From positions 298,236 through 362,235 of the forward strand of contig JAWKTV010000005.1 of the NCBI GenBank assembly GCA_041398905.1: a stretch of DNA of 64,000 nucleotides, read 5' to 3'. This stretch comes from JAWKTV01 sp041398905 (GTDB lineage: Bacteria; Planctomycetota; Planctomycetia; Planctomycetales; Planctomycetaceae). The notes under the pieces are model-generated. The model was not told the DNA's origin. It worked only from the letters and a program-made list of their open reading frames with translations, and made no database searches. The position numbers and the translations under genes are program-made. Shown in pieces: positions 17,552-26,522 of the stretch (the stretch's first letter is position 1; each line of letters starts with the position of its first letter).

Positions 17552-18401
17552 TCGCTTGCGACTGTGCGCTTCGCTGTGCCTGATCGTGTCGGTGGGGTGC
17601 GGTTCGTCGACGCCTGCAGACCGGACGATGAAATCCCAGCCTGACGCGACGCAGGAGACAAGTTCGGCCGCCGAGTTGCGACATGCGCTGACCGGCGAAA
17701 GCACAGCCGACAAACCTCGCATCGACAGTTGGCAGTCGGTCGAAGACTTCGACCGGCCGCTTGCTCAAATGGAAACCGTCTTCTGGGAGCCGGCTGATAC
17801 AACCAGCCTCCGCGAGCTGATTCGGGAACAGTCGTTGTGCAGCGGGAAGTCGGTGCTGGAGATCGGCTGTGGCACCGGGCTTCTGTCTTTGTGCGCGCTC
17901 AAGTACGGTGCCAGCGCAGCGGTCGCCACTGATATCAACCCCGCCGCGCTCGCGTGTGCCACCTTCAATGCGGGCGAACTTGGCTTGGCCGATCGGCTCG
18001 AAGTTCGACAGGTTCCGCTCGATCAACCAGCCGCCTTCAGCGTCATTGGGCCAAACGAACGTTTCGACCTGATCCTCTCGAATCCCCCCTGGGAGGACCA
18101 GCAGCCCGACCGAATCGACGACTACGCGCTGTATGACCCCGGCTTTGGATTGATGCAGTCGTTGCTCGCGGGGCTGGTCGATCATCTCGAGCCCGGAGGC
18201 CGCGTGTATCTGGCCTACGGTCACCGTCGGGCGATCGAAGCGATCCTCCGTCTCGCCCCCGAACATGGCTTGCAGGTGCAAGTTCTGGACGATCGTGAGG
18301 TCAGCAGTCTGCCGGACAATTTCTTGCCCGGCATGCTGCTGGAACTAACGCCGGCGACGATACTCGGCGGGGTGACCAACCAACATCAGGCTTCTGAATA
18401 G
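17535..18401 (+). CDS. Lipoprotein with class I methyltransferase domain
   Basis: 288 residues. The N-terminus (LRLRSRLRLCASLCLIVSVGC) is an Arg-rich lipoprotein signal with lipobox VSVGC. After a Ser/Thr linker comes a full class I SAM-binding domain: VLEIGCGTGLLSLCALKYGA, VATDINPAALACA and LILSNPPWEDQQ, the NPPW motif of PrmA/HemK-like N- or protein-methyltransferases. A methyltransferase outside the cytoplasm would lack SAM, so either the leader is not used, an internal start (ATG 17628, DRTMKSQPDATQ) is used, or the domain has another role. It overlaps the EF-hand gene by 17 bases. Confidence 0.8.
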   Translation: MLRLRSRLRLCASLCLIVSVGCGSSTPADRTMKSQPDATQETSSAAELRHALTGESTADKPRIDSWQSVEDFDRPLAQMETVFWEPADTTSLRELIREQSLCSGKSVLEIGCGTGLLSLCALKYGASAAVATDINPAALACATFNAGELGLADRLEVRQVPLDQPAAFSVIGPNERFDLILSNPPWEDQQPDRIDDYALYDPGFGLMQSLLAGLVDHLEPGGRVYLAYGHRRAIEAILRLAPEHGLQVQVLDDREVSSLPDNFLPGMLLELTPATILGGVTNQHQASE

Positions 18402-18459
18402 CGCGCCCTGCTGGCTGCTGGGCATCGGCTGTCCGCAGAGTCTTCGCCCGCTCGGCCGC

Positions 18460-19989
18460 TCAGTCGTTCGTCCCCCGCACAATCTCGGCGAGTCGCCGAC
18501 GCATCGCCTCGACACGTTGCGGTTCTTCCAGCCATAGGTTGGTCGTCTCACCGCGATCGGTATCGAGCCGATAGAGCTGACCTGTCGGACCGCCCGGGAC
18601 GGGCTGTTCGCGGGCGGGCTTGGTGAAGCCGATGGAGCCGAGTTGCTCGATGTACTTCCAGTCCCCTTGCCGCAGCGCTCCGCCGCCGTGGTGCAACACG
18701 ATCTCGCTGCGAGCGGACGGGCGCGGAGGGGTCGGTCAAGTTGTGATGAAAGCTCACGCTGTCGACCGCCTGCCCCTTGGCCACTTCGCAGCCAGCCACC
18801 TCGGCCAGTGTCGCGTAAAGGTCGACGAAGCCGATCAGGGCATCGCACGTTCCGCCGCCGGCAACGTGTCCCGGCCAGCGGACGATCATGGGCACTCGAT
18901 GCCCTGCCTCCCACGCGTCCCCTTTCATCCCCCGCAGTCCGTGGGCGCTATCGTGACCGAACTTCTCGAAATCCCCGGGATACCACGTCGGTCCGTTGTC
19001 GCTGGTGAAGATGACCAGCGTTTCATCCCGCTTGCCGCTGTCGTCGAGCCGCCTGCAGGATGCGGCCGACGACATCGTCGGTGCGCCACGAACTCCCCGT
19101 ACAGGCCCGCTCCGCCCTGCCCCCGGAAACGTTCCGCCGGCAGCCAGGGTGTGTGTGGCGATGTGAGCGGAACATATAGGAAGAACGGATCGTCGATGTC
19201 CCGGGTCGCTTTCAGCCAGTCACAAGCCGCCTCACCCAACTGGTCCAGCACCAGCTCGAACTCGAATCCCGGCGACGCTTTGCCCTCCCGCCAGAAAACA
19301 CCCTGAATCGGACTCCAGTCGGGACTGTTGCTCGCCGCCACTGGCTGCGTTGGCGGGGCGATCGCCAGCCGATCGCGGACGAGGTAGTACGGCTGGATAT
19401 CGAGCGAGTGTGGAATGCCGAACCAACTGTCGAATCCACGATCGCACGGTCCGCCCACCAGCGGCTGCGAGTAGTCGTAGTCCGGCCCGCCATCGAAGCC
19501 GAGATGCCACTTCCCCACCATGCCGGTGCGATAGCCCGCCGACTGCAGCCGCGCCGCGATGGTCGACGTCTCCGGCTCAATGCATGCCGACTTCGTCCAG
19601 TCCAGCCGAGCGCGAAAGGGGTACCGACCGGTGAGCAAGCCATACCGGGAGGGAACGCACACGGAGCCGGCGGAGTGCGCATCGGTGAATCGCAATCCGG
19701 CGCTGGCGAGGGAGTTGATCTGCGGGGTTGGACACTTCGAGTTTGGGTTGTAGCACTGCGGGTCGCCGTATCCCATGTCATCCGCCAGGATCAGCAGGAT
19801 ATTGGGGCGAGCGGGCTCGTCAGCGGAGAATGCAGCCGGAACGATCGACAACAGCAAAGCCATCAAGAGGCCGCATGCGACTCGCCCTGGCCAACCACGA
19901 CAGCGGTCAACTCCGCTGATGGTGAGATGCGTGAGAAGCAAATTCGAGCAAGGTTGCGGCATGATGGACTCCGGCGAAGGTGCGGCCAT
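18460..19989 (-). CDS. Sulfatase, Cys-type (frameshifted)
   Basis: Exported sulfatase hydrolysing sulfate esters, probably of polysaccharides. After a signal peptide (VACGLLMALLLSIVPAAFSA) come NILLILADDMGYGD and the formylglycine motif in SVCVPSRYGLLTGRYPF (C-x-P-S-R), then GKWHLGFDGGPDY. The metal ligand motif IFTSDNGPTWYPGD and RVPMIVRWPGHV lie in a second frame. The C-terminus GALRQGDWKYIEQLGSIGF lies in a third. Shifts map near 19090, 19055 and 18700, and the restored product is about 500 residues, normal for the family. The start could be 19989 or the ATG at 19962. It ends near the convergent methyltransferase gene. Confidence 0.82.
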
Positions 19990-20427
19990 GCGGCACCATT
20001 GAAATCGTTCTCCAACGGCTGGCGCGAGTTGACGTCGGTCGCCTTCGGCAGTTTAGCAGTCTGTCGAAGAACTCGTAGCGCGGACCTCCCGTCCGTGCCG
20101 CAAGTCGCGAAACCGCGCGATCACTTGCCCGGGGTTCATCGGAGGGCTGGACCCGCGAGTCCTTCAACCGCCGCTCACGGGTCGAGCACCGCCGCGACAA
20201 CAGGCTTTCAACATCATCGCCCCGGCCGCGCGGGTCGCGAAGCGGCGACTTCGCGACTTCGGGCCTCTGTGTCCTGGCGTTGAAGTCCCTTGCCCTGCCA
20301 CTTTGGGAGTGCGTCCGCAGTTCTGGCCTTGGGCAACTCGCTGTGGCCTCGCGGGATTCGTCTGCATATCATGGGATTCGAGTAGATCGAACTCCGGTTC
20401 CGGCGTATGTATGCCTAGGGATGCGTG
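19990..20427. other. Intergenic region before the ECF sigma gene
   Basis: About 440 bases between the divergent sulfatase and sigma-factor genes. No coding frame supported by motifs. It must carry both promoters, but no convincing -35/-10 pair or ECF-type promoter could be singled out. Confidence 0.45.
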
Positions 20428-21099
20428 ATGCGTGGTGCTTCCAGCAGTGATGATGATCCCCGCGCGGCACGCGTGATTGAAGGCGATGAGAGTGCGCTCG
20501 CGGAGGCCTATTCGGATCACCGCGAGCGATTGTGGCGAATGGTGCATTTTCGGCTTGATCGCCGGCTGCAAGGCCGGGTCGACGCCGATGACGTGCTTCA
20601 GGAAGCCTACCTCGATGCCGTCAAACGCATCGGGCACTTCGCTGAGAATCAGCCGATCAGCCTGTTCGTCTGGCTGCGGTTGATTGTCGGACAGACTTTG
20701 ATCGATGTGCACCGTCGGCACCTGGGCGCGAAGATGCGGGACGCGGATCGTGAGGAGTCGATCCAGCAGCGGCTCTCCGAAGGAACTTCGGTGTCGCTGT
20801 CGTTCCATCTGCTGGCGCATCTGACCTCTCCCAGTCTGGCCGCGCAACGGGCGGAATTGATGTCGCTGGTCGAGGAAGCCCTCGCCGGCATGAGCGGGAC
20901 CGACCGTGAAGTGCTGGCACTGCGACATTTCGAAGAACTGACCAACAGCGAGGTGGCGGAGGTGCTCGGGCTGGAACGGAAAGCCGCCAGCATTCGCTAC
21001 GTTCGGGCACTTGCGCGCCTCAAGACCGTTCTGCAACAGATTCCGGGCTTCTTCGTTGATACGGATGTTGAGACGAGTGACACCGCCAGTGACGGGTAG
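20428..21099 (+). CDS. ECF-type RNA polymerase sigma factor
   Basis: 223-residue sigma-70 family ECF sigma factor. Region 2 is visible: VDADDVLQEAYLDAVKRI followed by ISLFVWLRLIVGQTLID. Region 4 follows as a helix-turn-helix: MSGTDREVLALRHFEELT, NSEVAEVLGLERKAAS and IRYVRALARLK. ATG 20428 is preferred; GTG 20425 directly before it is equally possible. The next gene, 63 bases downstream, is a large Ser/Thr kinase. Sigma-kinase pairs are common in planctomycetes, where the kinase is thought to act in place of an anti-sigma factor; that link is inference here. Confidence 0.92.
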   Translation: MRGASSSDDDPRAARVIEGDESALAEAYSDHRERLWRMVHFRLDRRLQGRVDADDVLQEAYLDAVKRIGHFAENQPISLFVWLRLIVGQTLIDVHRRHLGAKMRDADREESIQQRLSEGTSVSLSFHLLAHLTSPSLAAQRAELMSLVEEALAGMSGTDREVLALRHFEELTNSEVAEVLGLERKAASIRYVRALARLKTVLQQIPGFFVDTDVETSDTASDG

Positions 21100-21162
21100 G
21101 CGGTCCTCCGCGCCGCGACGAACTGCCGCACCGTCGAACACCCGATACCCCAGCCTCCAGCC

Positions 21163-24100
21163 GTGAACTCGACCGTTCCGATCTTCGACCCCGCTCAACT
21201 CGCGCAGGGGAGCGACGACGACTTGTTCGAGCGAGTGTCCGCGGACTTTCTGGCGCGACACCGGGCGGGTCAACGTCCAACGGTGGAACTCTACGCCCGC
21301 GAGTTCCCCGACCTCGCCGAGGAGATTCGTGAGCTCTTCCCGACGATGCTGGCCATCGAGCGGGTCAAGCTGCGGAAAGAACATTCGTCCGACGGCCAGG
21401 CCACACTGGGGGCACGGAAGATCGAGCGACTCGGCGACTATCGAATCCTCCGCGAGATCGGCCGCGGCGGCATGGGGGTCGTGTTTGAGGCCGAGCAGGA
21501 GTCGCTGTGCAGGCATGTCGCACTCAAAGTTCTGCCGCCAGCCGCGCTGCATGATCAGGCTCAGGTCCGGCGCTTCCATCGAGAAGCCCGCACCGCGGCG
21601 GCACTGCACCATACCAACATCGTCCCGGTCTTCGGTGTCGGCTTTGACGACGGACTGCACTATTACGTCATGCAGTTGATCGACGGCAAGGGGCTTGACG
21701 AGCGGTTTCAATCGCCGGACCGGCAACCGATGCCGCCGCTCGAAGCGGCACGGATGATCGGACAGATCGCCGACGCCGTGCAGTACGCCCACGAACACGG
21801 CATCCTGCATCGCGACATCAAGCCCGCCAACCTTCTGCTCGACCGCGCGGGCAACGTGTGGATAACTGACTTCGGCCTGGCCCAGGCGCTCGAGCGCGAC
21901 GAGACCCGTACCGACAACATCGGCGGCACGCTGCGATACATGGCTCCCGAGCGGTTGCATGGGGTGGCCGATGAACGTTCCGACCTCTACAGCCTCGGGA
22001 TCACGCTGTACGAACTGGTTACGGGCACCCGTGCCTTCGCTGGCATGAGCAGCGCCGTGCTGATGCACCAGATCGCCCACACCGATCCACAACCGGCTCG
22101 CTCGATCGTGCCCGCGCTCCCCCGCGACATCGATACGATCGTTCAGAAGGCGATCTCCAAAGACCCCGGACACCGCTATGCCAGCGTGAAGGAACTGGCG
22201 GGAGATCTCCGCCGCTTCCTGGAAGGCCGACCGATCAGTGCCCGGCCCGTCACCACACCCGAACGGTTCTGGAGGTGGACTCGCCGCAACCCCGCGCTCG
22301 CCACCGCGACGGGCACCGCGATCGCGCTCTTGATGCTGGTGGGGGTGATCCTGGCGGTCGGCTACGTTCGTGCGCGCGAGAACGCCACGCGACTCGCCGT
22401 ATCTCTCAACAACGAACGAGCCGCGCTCCAGGCGGAGCGACTCTCGCGGCGGAAGGAGCAGGCGGCGCTCGAGCGGGAACAAGCCGCCCGCGCGGAGGAA
22501 CGGTTGGCGCGTGAGTCGGCCGAAGCGGTCACCGCGCTGACGCTCCAGGGGCTCGACAGCGTGTTTGATACGTTCTCGCCCGACGTCCCGTATACGGTCT
22601 CCCTCCCCGCCAACGCCGCTGACGCCGCTGACGAAGATCCGCTGCTCCTGCCCCCGCAATCGACGGTGTCACCCGAGGCGGTCGCCGCGCTCGAGAAACT
22701 GCTTCCGATCTACGAACAACTCGCCGAACAGACCGGACAAGCTCCAGCAGTACGCTTGCGGACGGCGGCGGCTCAACACCGTCTGGGACTCATCGCAGCG
22801 CAGATCGGCCAGTTGGACGGAGCGATCGAGAGCTTGCGGGACGCTGCCGCAACCTGGAAGGAACTGCAGCCGGCACTGCCGAGTCTCACTCGCAAGCAGC
22901 AACTCGCCCACGCGAAGCTGATGAATGATCTGGGTGAGGTCGAACGTCAGGCGTTTCACTTCGGTGAATCCTATCGGGCGCACGAAGACGCATTGCAGTT
23001 GCTCGCTCCGATCGCGACTGATGCGCTGACGATTGATGAGAGGCTGGAGCTCGCGCGCGCCCACTTCGAGCTGGGGCGGCGCATGCCGTTCGCGATGGGT
23101 CCGCCCCCGCGACCGGATCGTGAGCGAACAGGTGCCGACCAGCCATCGGAACGTCCCGAGGGCCGCAGCCCGCCCCCTTACTCTGCGACTGAACCACAAC
23201 CGGTTCCACCCACTGTCGCCATCGACTCGGATGACCCGCAGGCGTCCGCGAACCTTGTCGCGCCCACCGCAGTTCCAGGCAACGCTGGCCAGACCGGGTC
23301 GAGTGCTGGTGAGCGGGGGCGAGGACGCGGTGGACGCGGCCCGAACGATGGGCGGCGTGATCGCCGAATGCCTTTTGACATCACCGCCCATGCCGAGCAT
23401 CTGCGGCAGTCCATCGCGCTGTTGGAGAACTTCCCCGGCGGCGAGCGAGACACGCGGGCCGTGCTGCTGCTCGCCAAGTGCTATCAGGAACGGTCGAAGC
23501 AGTTGAATCAGGCGAGTGAAACGTTGCGCGCCGAGGACCGTCAGCGCGCGACCACGCTGCTCGAAGGGCTGGTCAAGGCGTCGCCGCAGGTGCGTGAGTT
23601 TCGCTTCGATCTCGCCCTGCTGTATTCGGACATCGACACCCGCTCGGCCACTCCTGAACAGTACGCTGCTGGCGAAGTTCGCTTGCGCGGCGCGCTGGCG
23701 CTGGCGACCGAGTTGATCCGCGAGGAGACCGACATCCCGGCCTACCAGGCGCTCGAAACGCAGATTCGCGAGAAACTGGCCCGCGTCTTGGAACGCAGTG
23801 AACGCCATGCCGAGGCGCGGGACATGCTGCGCGAGGCGATCGACCGCCAGAGCAGTCTGGCCCGGCAGCGACCAGAGTCCTCAATTCATGCGGTGTGGGC
23901 GGTGCGATTGGCGCGGTCTCTGTCGGATCTGATGGAGATCGATGGTGAGACGGCGGAGGCGATCGTTCTGCTGGAGTCCGCCGCCAGAACCATCGAGCCA
24001 TTTGTCGCACCGTGGGAGCGTCGTAACTCACCGGCGGACTACTTCACGGCAATGACGCTGATTGAGACGTACCGACGGCTGGCGGACCTGCACTCCCGCG

Positions 24101-24204
24101 CCGGAAATGATGAAGCCGCGGATGAGTTCCGGTTGCTGGCCGAAGACCTGGGACCGACGGGCTGGCAACGCCGCCGCCCGACGATGGAAGGGCCGTCGAA
24201 GTAA
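21163..24204 (+). CDS. Ser/Thr protein kinase with TM helix and TPR-like C-terminal half
   Basis: 1013 residues. The N-terminal 85 residues resemble the short regulatory segment of planctomycete sigma-linked kinases (RPTVELYAREFPDLAEEI). The Hanks-type kinase domain spans about 92-357: GRGGMGVVFEAEQ, VALKVL, HRDIKPANLLLD (catalytic Asp about 218), TDFGLAQ and GTLRYMAPERL. A transmembrane helix lies at about 383-405 (IALLMLVGVILAVGYV), followed by a coiled coil (about 410-455). The C-terminal part is helical with TPR-like spacing, interrupted by a Pro/Gly/Arg-rich low-complexity insert at about 645-745. The start is GTG 21163. It is co-oriented with the ECF sigma gene, 63 bases upstream. Confidence 0.9.
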   Translation: MNSTVPIFDPAQLAQGSDDDLFERVSADFLARHRAGQRPTVELYAREFPDLAEEIRELFPTMLAIERVKLRKEHSSDGQATLGARKIERLGDYRILREIGRGGMGVVFEAEQESLCRHVALKVLPPAALHDQAQVRRFHREARTAAALHHTNIVPVFGVGFDDGLHYYVMQLIDGKGLDERFQSPDRQPMPPLEAARMIGQIADAVQYAHEHGILHRDIKPANLLLDRAGNVWITDFGLAQALERDETRTDNIGGTLRYMAPERLHGVADERSDLYSLGITLYELVTGTRAFAGMSSAVLMHQIAHTDPQPARSIVPALPRDIDTIVQKAISKDPGHRYASVKELAGDLRRFLEGRPISARPVTTPERFWRWTRRNPALATATGTAIALLMLVGVILAVGYVRARENATRLAVSLNNERAALQAERLSRRKEQAALEREQAARAEERLARESAEAVTALTLQGLDSVFDTFSPDVPYTVSLPANAADAADEDPLLLPPQSTVSPEAVAALEKLLPIYEQLAEQTGQAPAVRLRTAAAQHRLGLIAAQIGQLDGAIESLRDAAATWKELQPALPSLTRKQQLAHAKLMNDLGEVERQAFHFGESYRAHEDALQLLAPIATDALTIDERLELARAHFELGRRMPFAMGPPPRPDRERTGADQPSERPEGRSPPPYSATEPQPVPPTVAIDSDDPQASANLVAPTAVPGNAGQTGSSAGERGRGRGGRGPNDGRRDRRMPFDITAHAEHLRQSIALLENFPGGERDTRAVLLLAKCYQERSKQLNQASETLRAEDRQRATTLLEGLVKASPQVREFRFDLALLYSDIDTRSATPEQYAAGEVRLRGALALATELIREETDIPAYQALETQIREKLARVLERSERHAEARDMLREAIDRQSSLARQRPESSIHAVWAVRLARSLSDLMEIDGETAEAIVLLESAARTIEPFVAPWERRNSPADYFTAMTLIETYRRLADLHSRAGNDEAADEFRLLAEDLGPTGWQRRRPTMEGPSK

Positions 24205-24239
24205 GGGCCACCAGTCAGACGGCATGGCGTGTCCGCCAT

Positions 24240-25160
24240 TCAGCCGCGGCTGCGGCCGCGGCGAGTCGCGACCCGGCCGCGCGTCTGCAGGAAGTCCCCC
24301 AATGCCCGGTCAAGCGGCGCGGATGTCTCGGTCAGTCGATAGTCGATTCCCAGCGAATCGCAGCAATGGCGGATCCCCGCCAGGTGCGCTTCCAGTCGTG
24401 CCGAATAGTCGGCCCGTGTCTCGGTCGGATCAACGTAGATGTCCTGCCCCGATTCGAGGTCGTGAAACAGCGCGGGCTCATCGAAGTCGAGGGTTAGCTC
24501 CGCCGGATCGAGAGTCTGAAAAATCGCGATCTCATGGCCGCGGGCCCGCAAGTATCCGAGCTGCCGCTGCAACTGATCGATCGGAGCGAGCAGGTCGGAG
24601 ACCAGCACCAGCAGCCCGCGCTTGCCGAGCCGTTCGGCCAGTTGGTCGAGTGGTCGAACGAGGTCGGTCGCGGTTCCGGCCGAGGGCTGCTCGAGCGCGA
24701 GCATCAGCCTCCGCATCTGGCCGGGCCGATAGCGGGCCGGCAGGTACTCCTCGACCTCCGCGTCAAACAGGGCGAGACCGACGGCGTCGCGCTGGAGGGT
24801 GAGGAAATACGCCAGCGTCGCCGCCAGCGTCCGTGCGTAGTCGGCCTTCGAGTAGCCCTGTGTGCCGAAACTCATCGACCGGCTGGTGTCGACGAGCAGG
24901 TGGCAACGCAGGTTGGTCTCGTCCTCGAAGCGTTTGACATAGTAGCGATCGGTCCGCGCGACGAGCCGCCAGTCGACGAACCGGGGATCATCGCCCGGAA
25001 CATACTCCCGGTACTCGGTGAACTCGACGGAGAAGCCATGATACGGCGAGCGGTGCAGTCCGCTGAGAAACCCTTCGACCACCCCTTTCGCCCGCAACTC
25101 CAGCGAACGAATTCGCATGAGCGTGCGGGCGTCGATCGATTCGTTGGGGAGCCTGGGCAT
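24240..25160 (-). CDS. DUF58 domain protein
   Basis: 306-residue DUF58 protein with a vWA-like core. Diagnostic stretches are GFSVEFTEYREYVPGDD, RFVDWRLVARTDRYYVKRFE and LLVDTSRSMSFG, the last holding a MIDAS-like D-x-S-x-S. The ATG at 25160 gives MPRLPNESIDARTLMRI; the open frame upstream has no family similarity. DUF58 genes normally sit beside a MoxR AAA ATPase and vWA membrane proteins; none is here, and the upstream neighbour is malate dehydrogenase 68 bases away. It probably acts as a chaperone-partner adaptor, but its MoxR partner must be elsewhere. Confidence 0.88.
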   Translation of the reverse strand: MPRLPNESIDARTLMRIRSLELRAKGVVEGFLSGLHRSPYHGFSVEFTEYREYVPGDDPRFVDWRLVARTDRYYVKRFEDETNLRCHLLVDTSRSMSFGTQGYSKADYARTLAATLAYFLTLQRDAVGLALFDAEVEEYLPARYRPGQMRRLMLALEQPSAGTATDLVRPLDQLAERLGKRGLLVLVSDLLAPIDQLQRQLGYLRARGHEIAIFQTLDPAELTLDFDEPALFHDLESGQDIYVDPTETRADYSARLEAHLAGIRHCCDSLGIDYRLTETSAPLDRALGDFLQTRGRVATRRGRSRG

Positions 25161-25228
25161 CGGGATTCTCGGCCGTAAGCGAATGCCGGGGGCGCGCGCC
25201 GCCCCCGGCGAAACCGCGACCCGCGCGA

Positions 25229-26218
25229 CTAACGCAACAGGTCTTTCACCGTGTCCCGTTCGCTGCGGAGTTCGTCGAGGGTCGCCTGAATCTTGCTTTG
25301 GGCGAACTCGTTGTGCTCCAGTCCCTGAACGATCTTCCAGCTCGATCCGTCGCTCTGCAGCGGGAAGCCGAAGATCAGACCTTCGTCGATGCCATAGCTG
25401 CCATCGCTGCAAACGGCGGCGCTGAAACAGTCGTCACCGGAGGTCGGACGAATGATGCCGGTGATCGTATCGAGCGCGGCGTTCGCGGCCGATGCGGCGC
25501 TCGATGCGCCGCGGGCCTCGATCACGGCGGCTCCCCGTTTCTGGACGATCGGCAGGAACTGTTCTTCGAGCCAGGCGTCATCCGCGATGACTTCCGGGGC
25601 CGGCTTGCCGTTGATCGTCGCGTGATAGAAATCCGGGTATTGCGTGGCCGAGTGGTTGCCCCAGATGGCGACGTTCTTGACGCTGGCGACCGGCTGGCCC
25701 GCTTTGGCCGCCAACTGCGACGCCGCACGATTCTGATCGAGCATCGTCATCGCGAACCAGCGATCTCGCGGAACCTTCGGGGCGTTGTTCATCGCGATCA
25801 GGCAGTTGGTGTTGCACGGATTGCCGACGACGACGACCCGCACATCCTTCGCTGCGGCGCGCTCGATCGCCTGACCGGTGCTGGTGAAAATCGGGCCGTT
25901 GACCCGGATCAAATCGCCTCGTTCCATCCCCTTGCCGCGCGGAATGCTGCCGACGCACAACACCCAGTTACAGTCGGCGAACCCGTCCTCCAGATGATCG
26001 CTGTCGGCCTTCACCACGCCAGCGAGCGTCGGGAACGCGCAGTCCTCCAACTCCATCTCGACCCCGTTGAGTGACTTGAGCACCGGGGGGATTTCGACGA
26101 GGTGCAGGATCACCGGTTGATCGGGACCGAACACCTGTCCGCTGGCGAGACGGAAGATCATCGCGTAACCGATGTTGCCTGCGGCTCCGGTCACTGCCAC
26201 ACGAATGGGGGATTTCAT
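25229..26218 (-). CDS. mdh: Malate dehydrogenase
   Basis: 329-residue malate dehydrogenase, the oxaloacetate/malate NAD-dependent step of the TCA cycle, of the long MDH type found in many bacteria and in the eukaryotic cytosol. Motifs: VTGAAGNIGYAMIFRLA for NAD binding, VGSIPRGKGMERGDLIRVN with substrate-binding Arg, VVVGNPCNTNCLIA, MLDQNRAASQLA with the second Arg, and AIWGNHSATQYPDF with the catalytic His. ATG 26218 gives MKSPIRVAVTGA, matching the family; an earlier ATG at 26272 adds an unlikely 18-residue leader. It may be co-transcribed with the DUF58 gene. Confidence 0.95.
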   Translation of the reverse strand: MKSPIRVAVTGAAGNIGYAMIFRLASGQVFGPDQPVILHLVEIPPVLKSLNGVEMELEDCAFPTLAGVVKADSDHLEDGFADCNWVLCVGSIPRGKGMERGDLIRVNGPIFTSTGQAIERAAAKDVRVVVVGNPCNTNCLIAMNNAPKVPRDRWFAMTMLDQNRAASQLAAKAGQPVASVKNVAIWGNHSATQYPDFYHATINGKPAPEVIADDAWLEEQFLPIVQKRGAAVIEARGASSAASAANAALDTITGIIRPTSGDDCFSAAVCSDGSYGIDEGLIFGFPLQSDGSSWKIVQGLEHNEFAQSKIQATLDELRSERDTVKDLLR

Positions 26219-26522
26219 CGGTCTACTCCTGAGATCGTTGGGTCGATGGGTTGGCGGCGGTGCTTGTGTCAACGACAGCGCCGCGATGGCTCTCTGGCGG
26301 AACTCGGCAAGACTGGCGGGGCCGCCACTTGATCAGCCTTGCGCCGCGCTTGTAGCTAGTCGGCAATCGAGGGGCAACTCTCGGGGAGGGGATTGGCGTT
26401 CGGGAGAAGCGGCGCGCGGTTCCGTCACCCGCGCCATCACATCTTTTTCATGAGGAGAACCTCGTTAACGAACAGAGGCCAGGTCATGACCTGGCCTCTG
26501 AGCGAATCGAACTCAATTCTGG
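26219..26522. other. Intergenic region upstream of mdh
   Basis: About 300 bases that must hold the mdh promoter and the 3' end of the pilus-like operon. It contains a perfect 28-base palindrome at 26473-26500, listed separately. No coding frame is supported. Confidence 0.5.
26473..26500 (-). terminator. Perfect palindrome, probable terminator of the pilus-like operon
   Basis: A 28-base perfect inverted repeat, CAGAGGCCAGGTCA and its exact complement with no spacer, 22 bases past the stop of the minus-strand gene ending at 26523. The transcript would form a very stable hairpin followed by TTCGTT, a weak U tract. Most likely a terminator or 3' stabilising hairpin; a protein-binding palindrome is the alternative. 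Confidence 0.6.

Noticed and set aside
20164..22659. 831-codon open frame on the minus strand opposite the sigma factor and kinase
   Set aside because: It lies antisense to two genes with clear motifs; its residue make-up (Arg, His, Gly and Val rich) is that of a GC-rich shadow frame.
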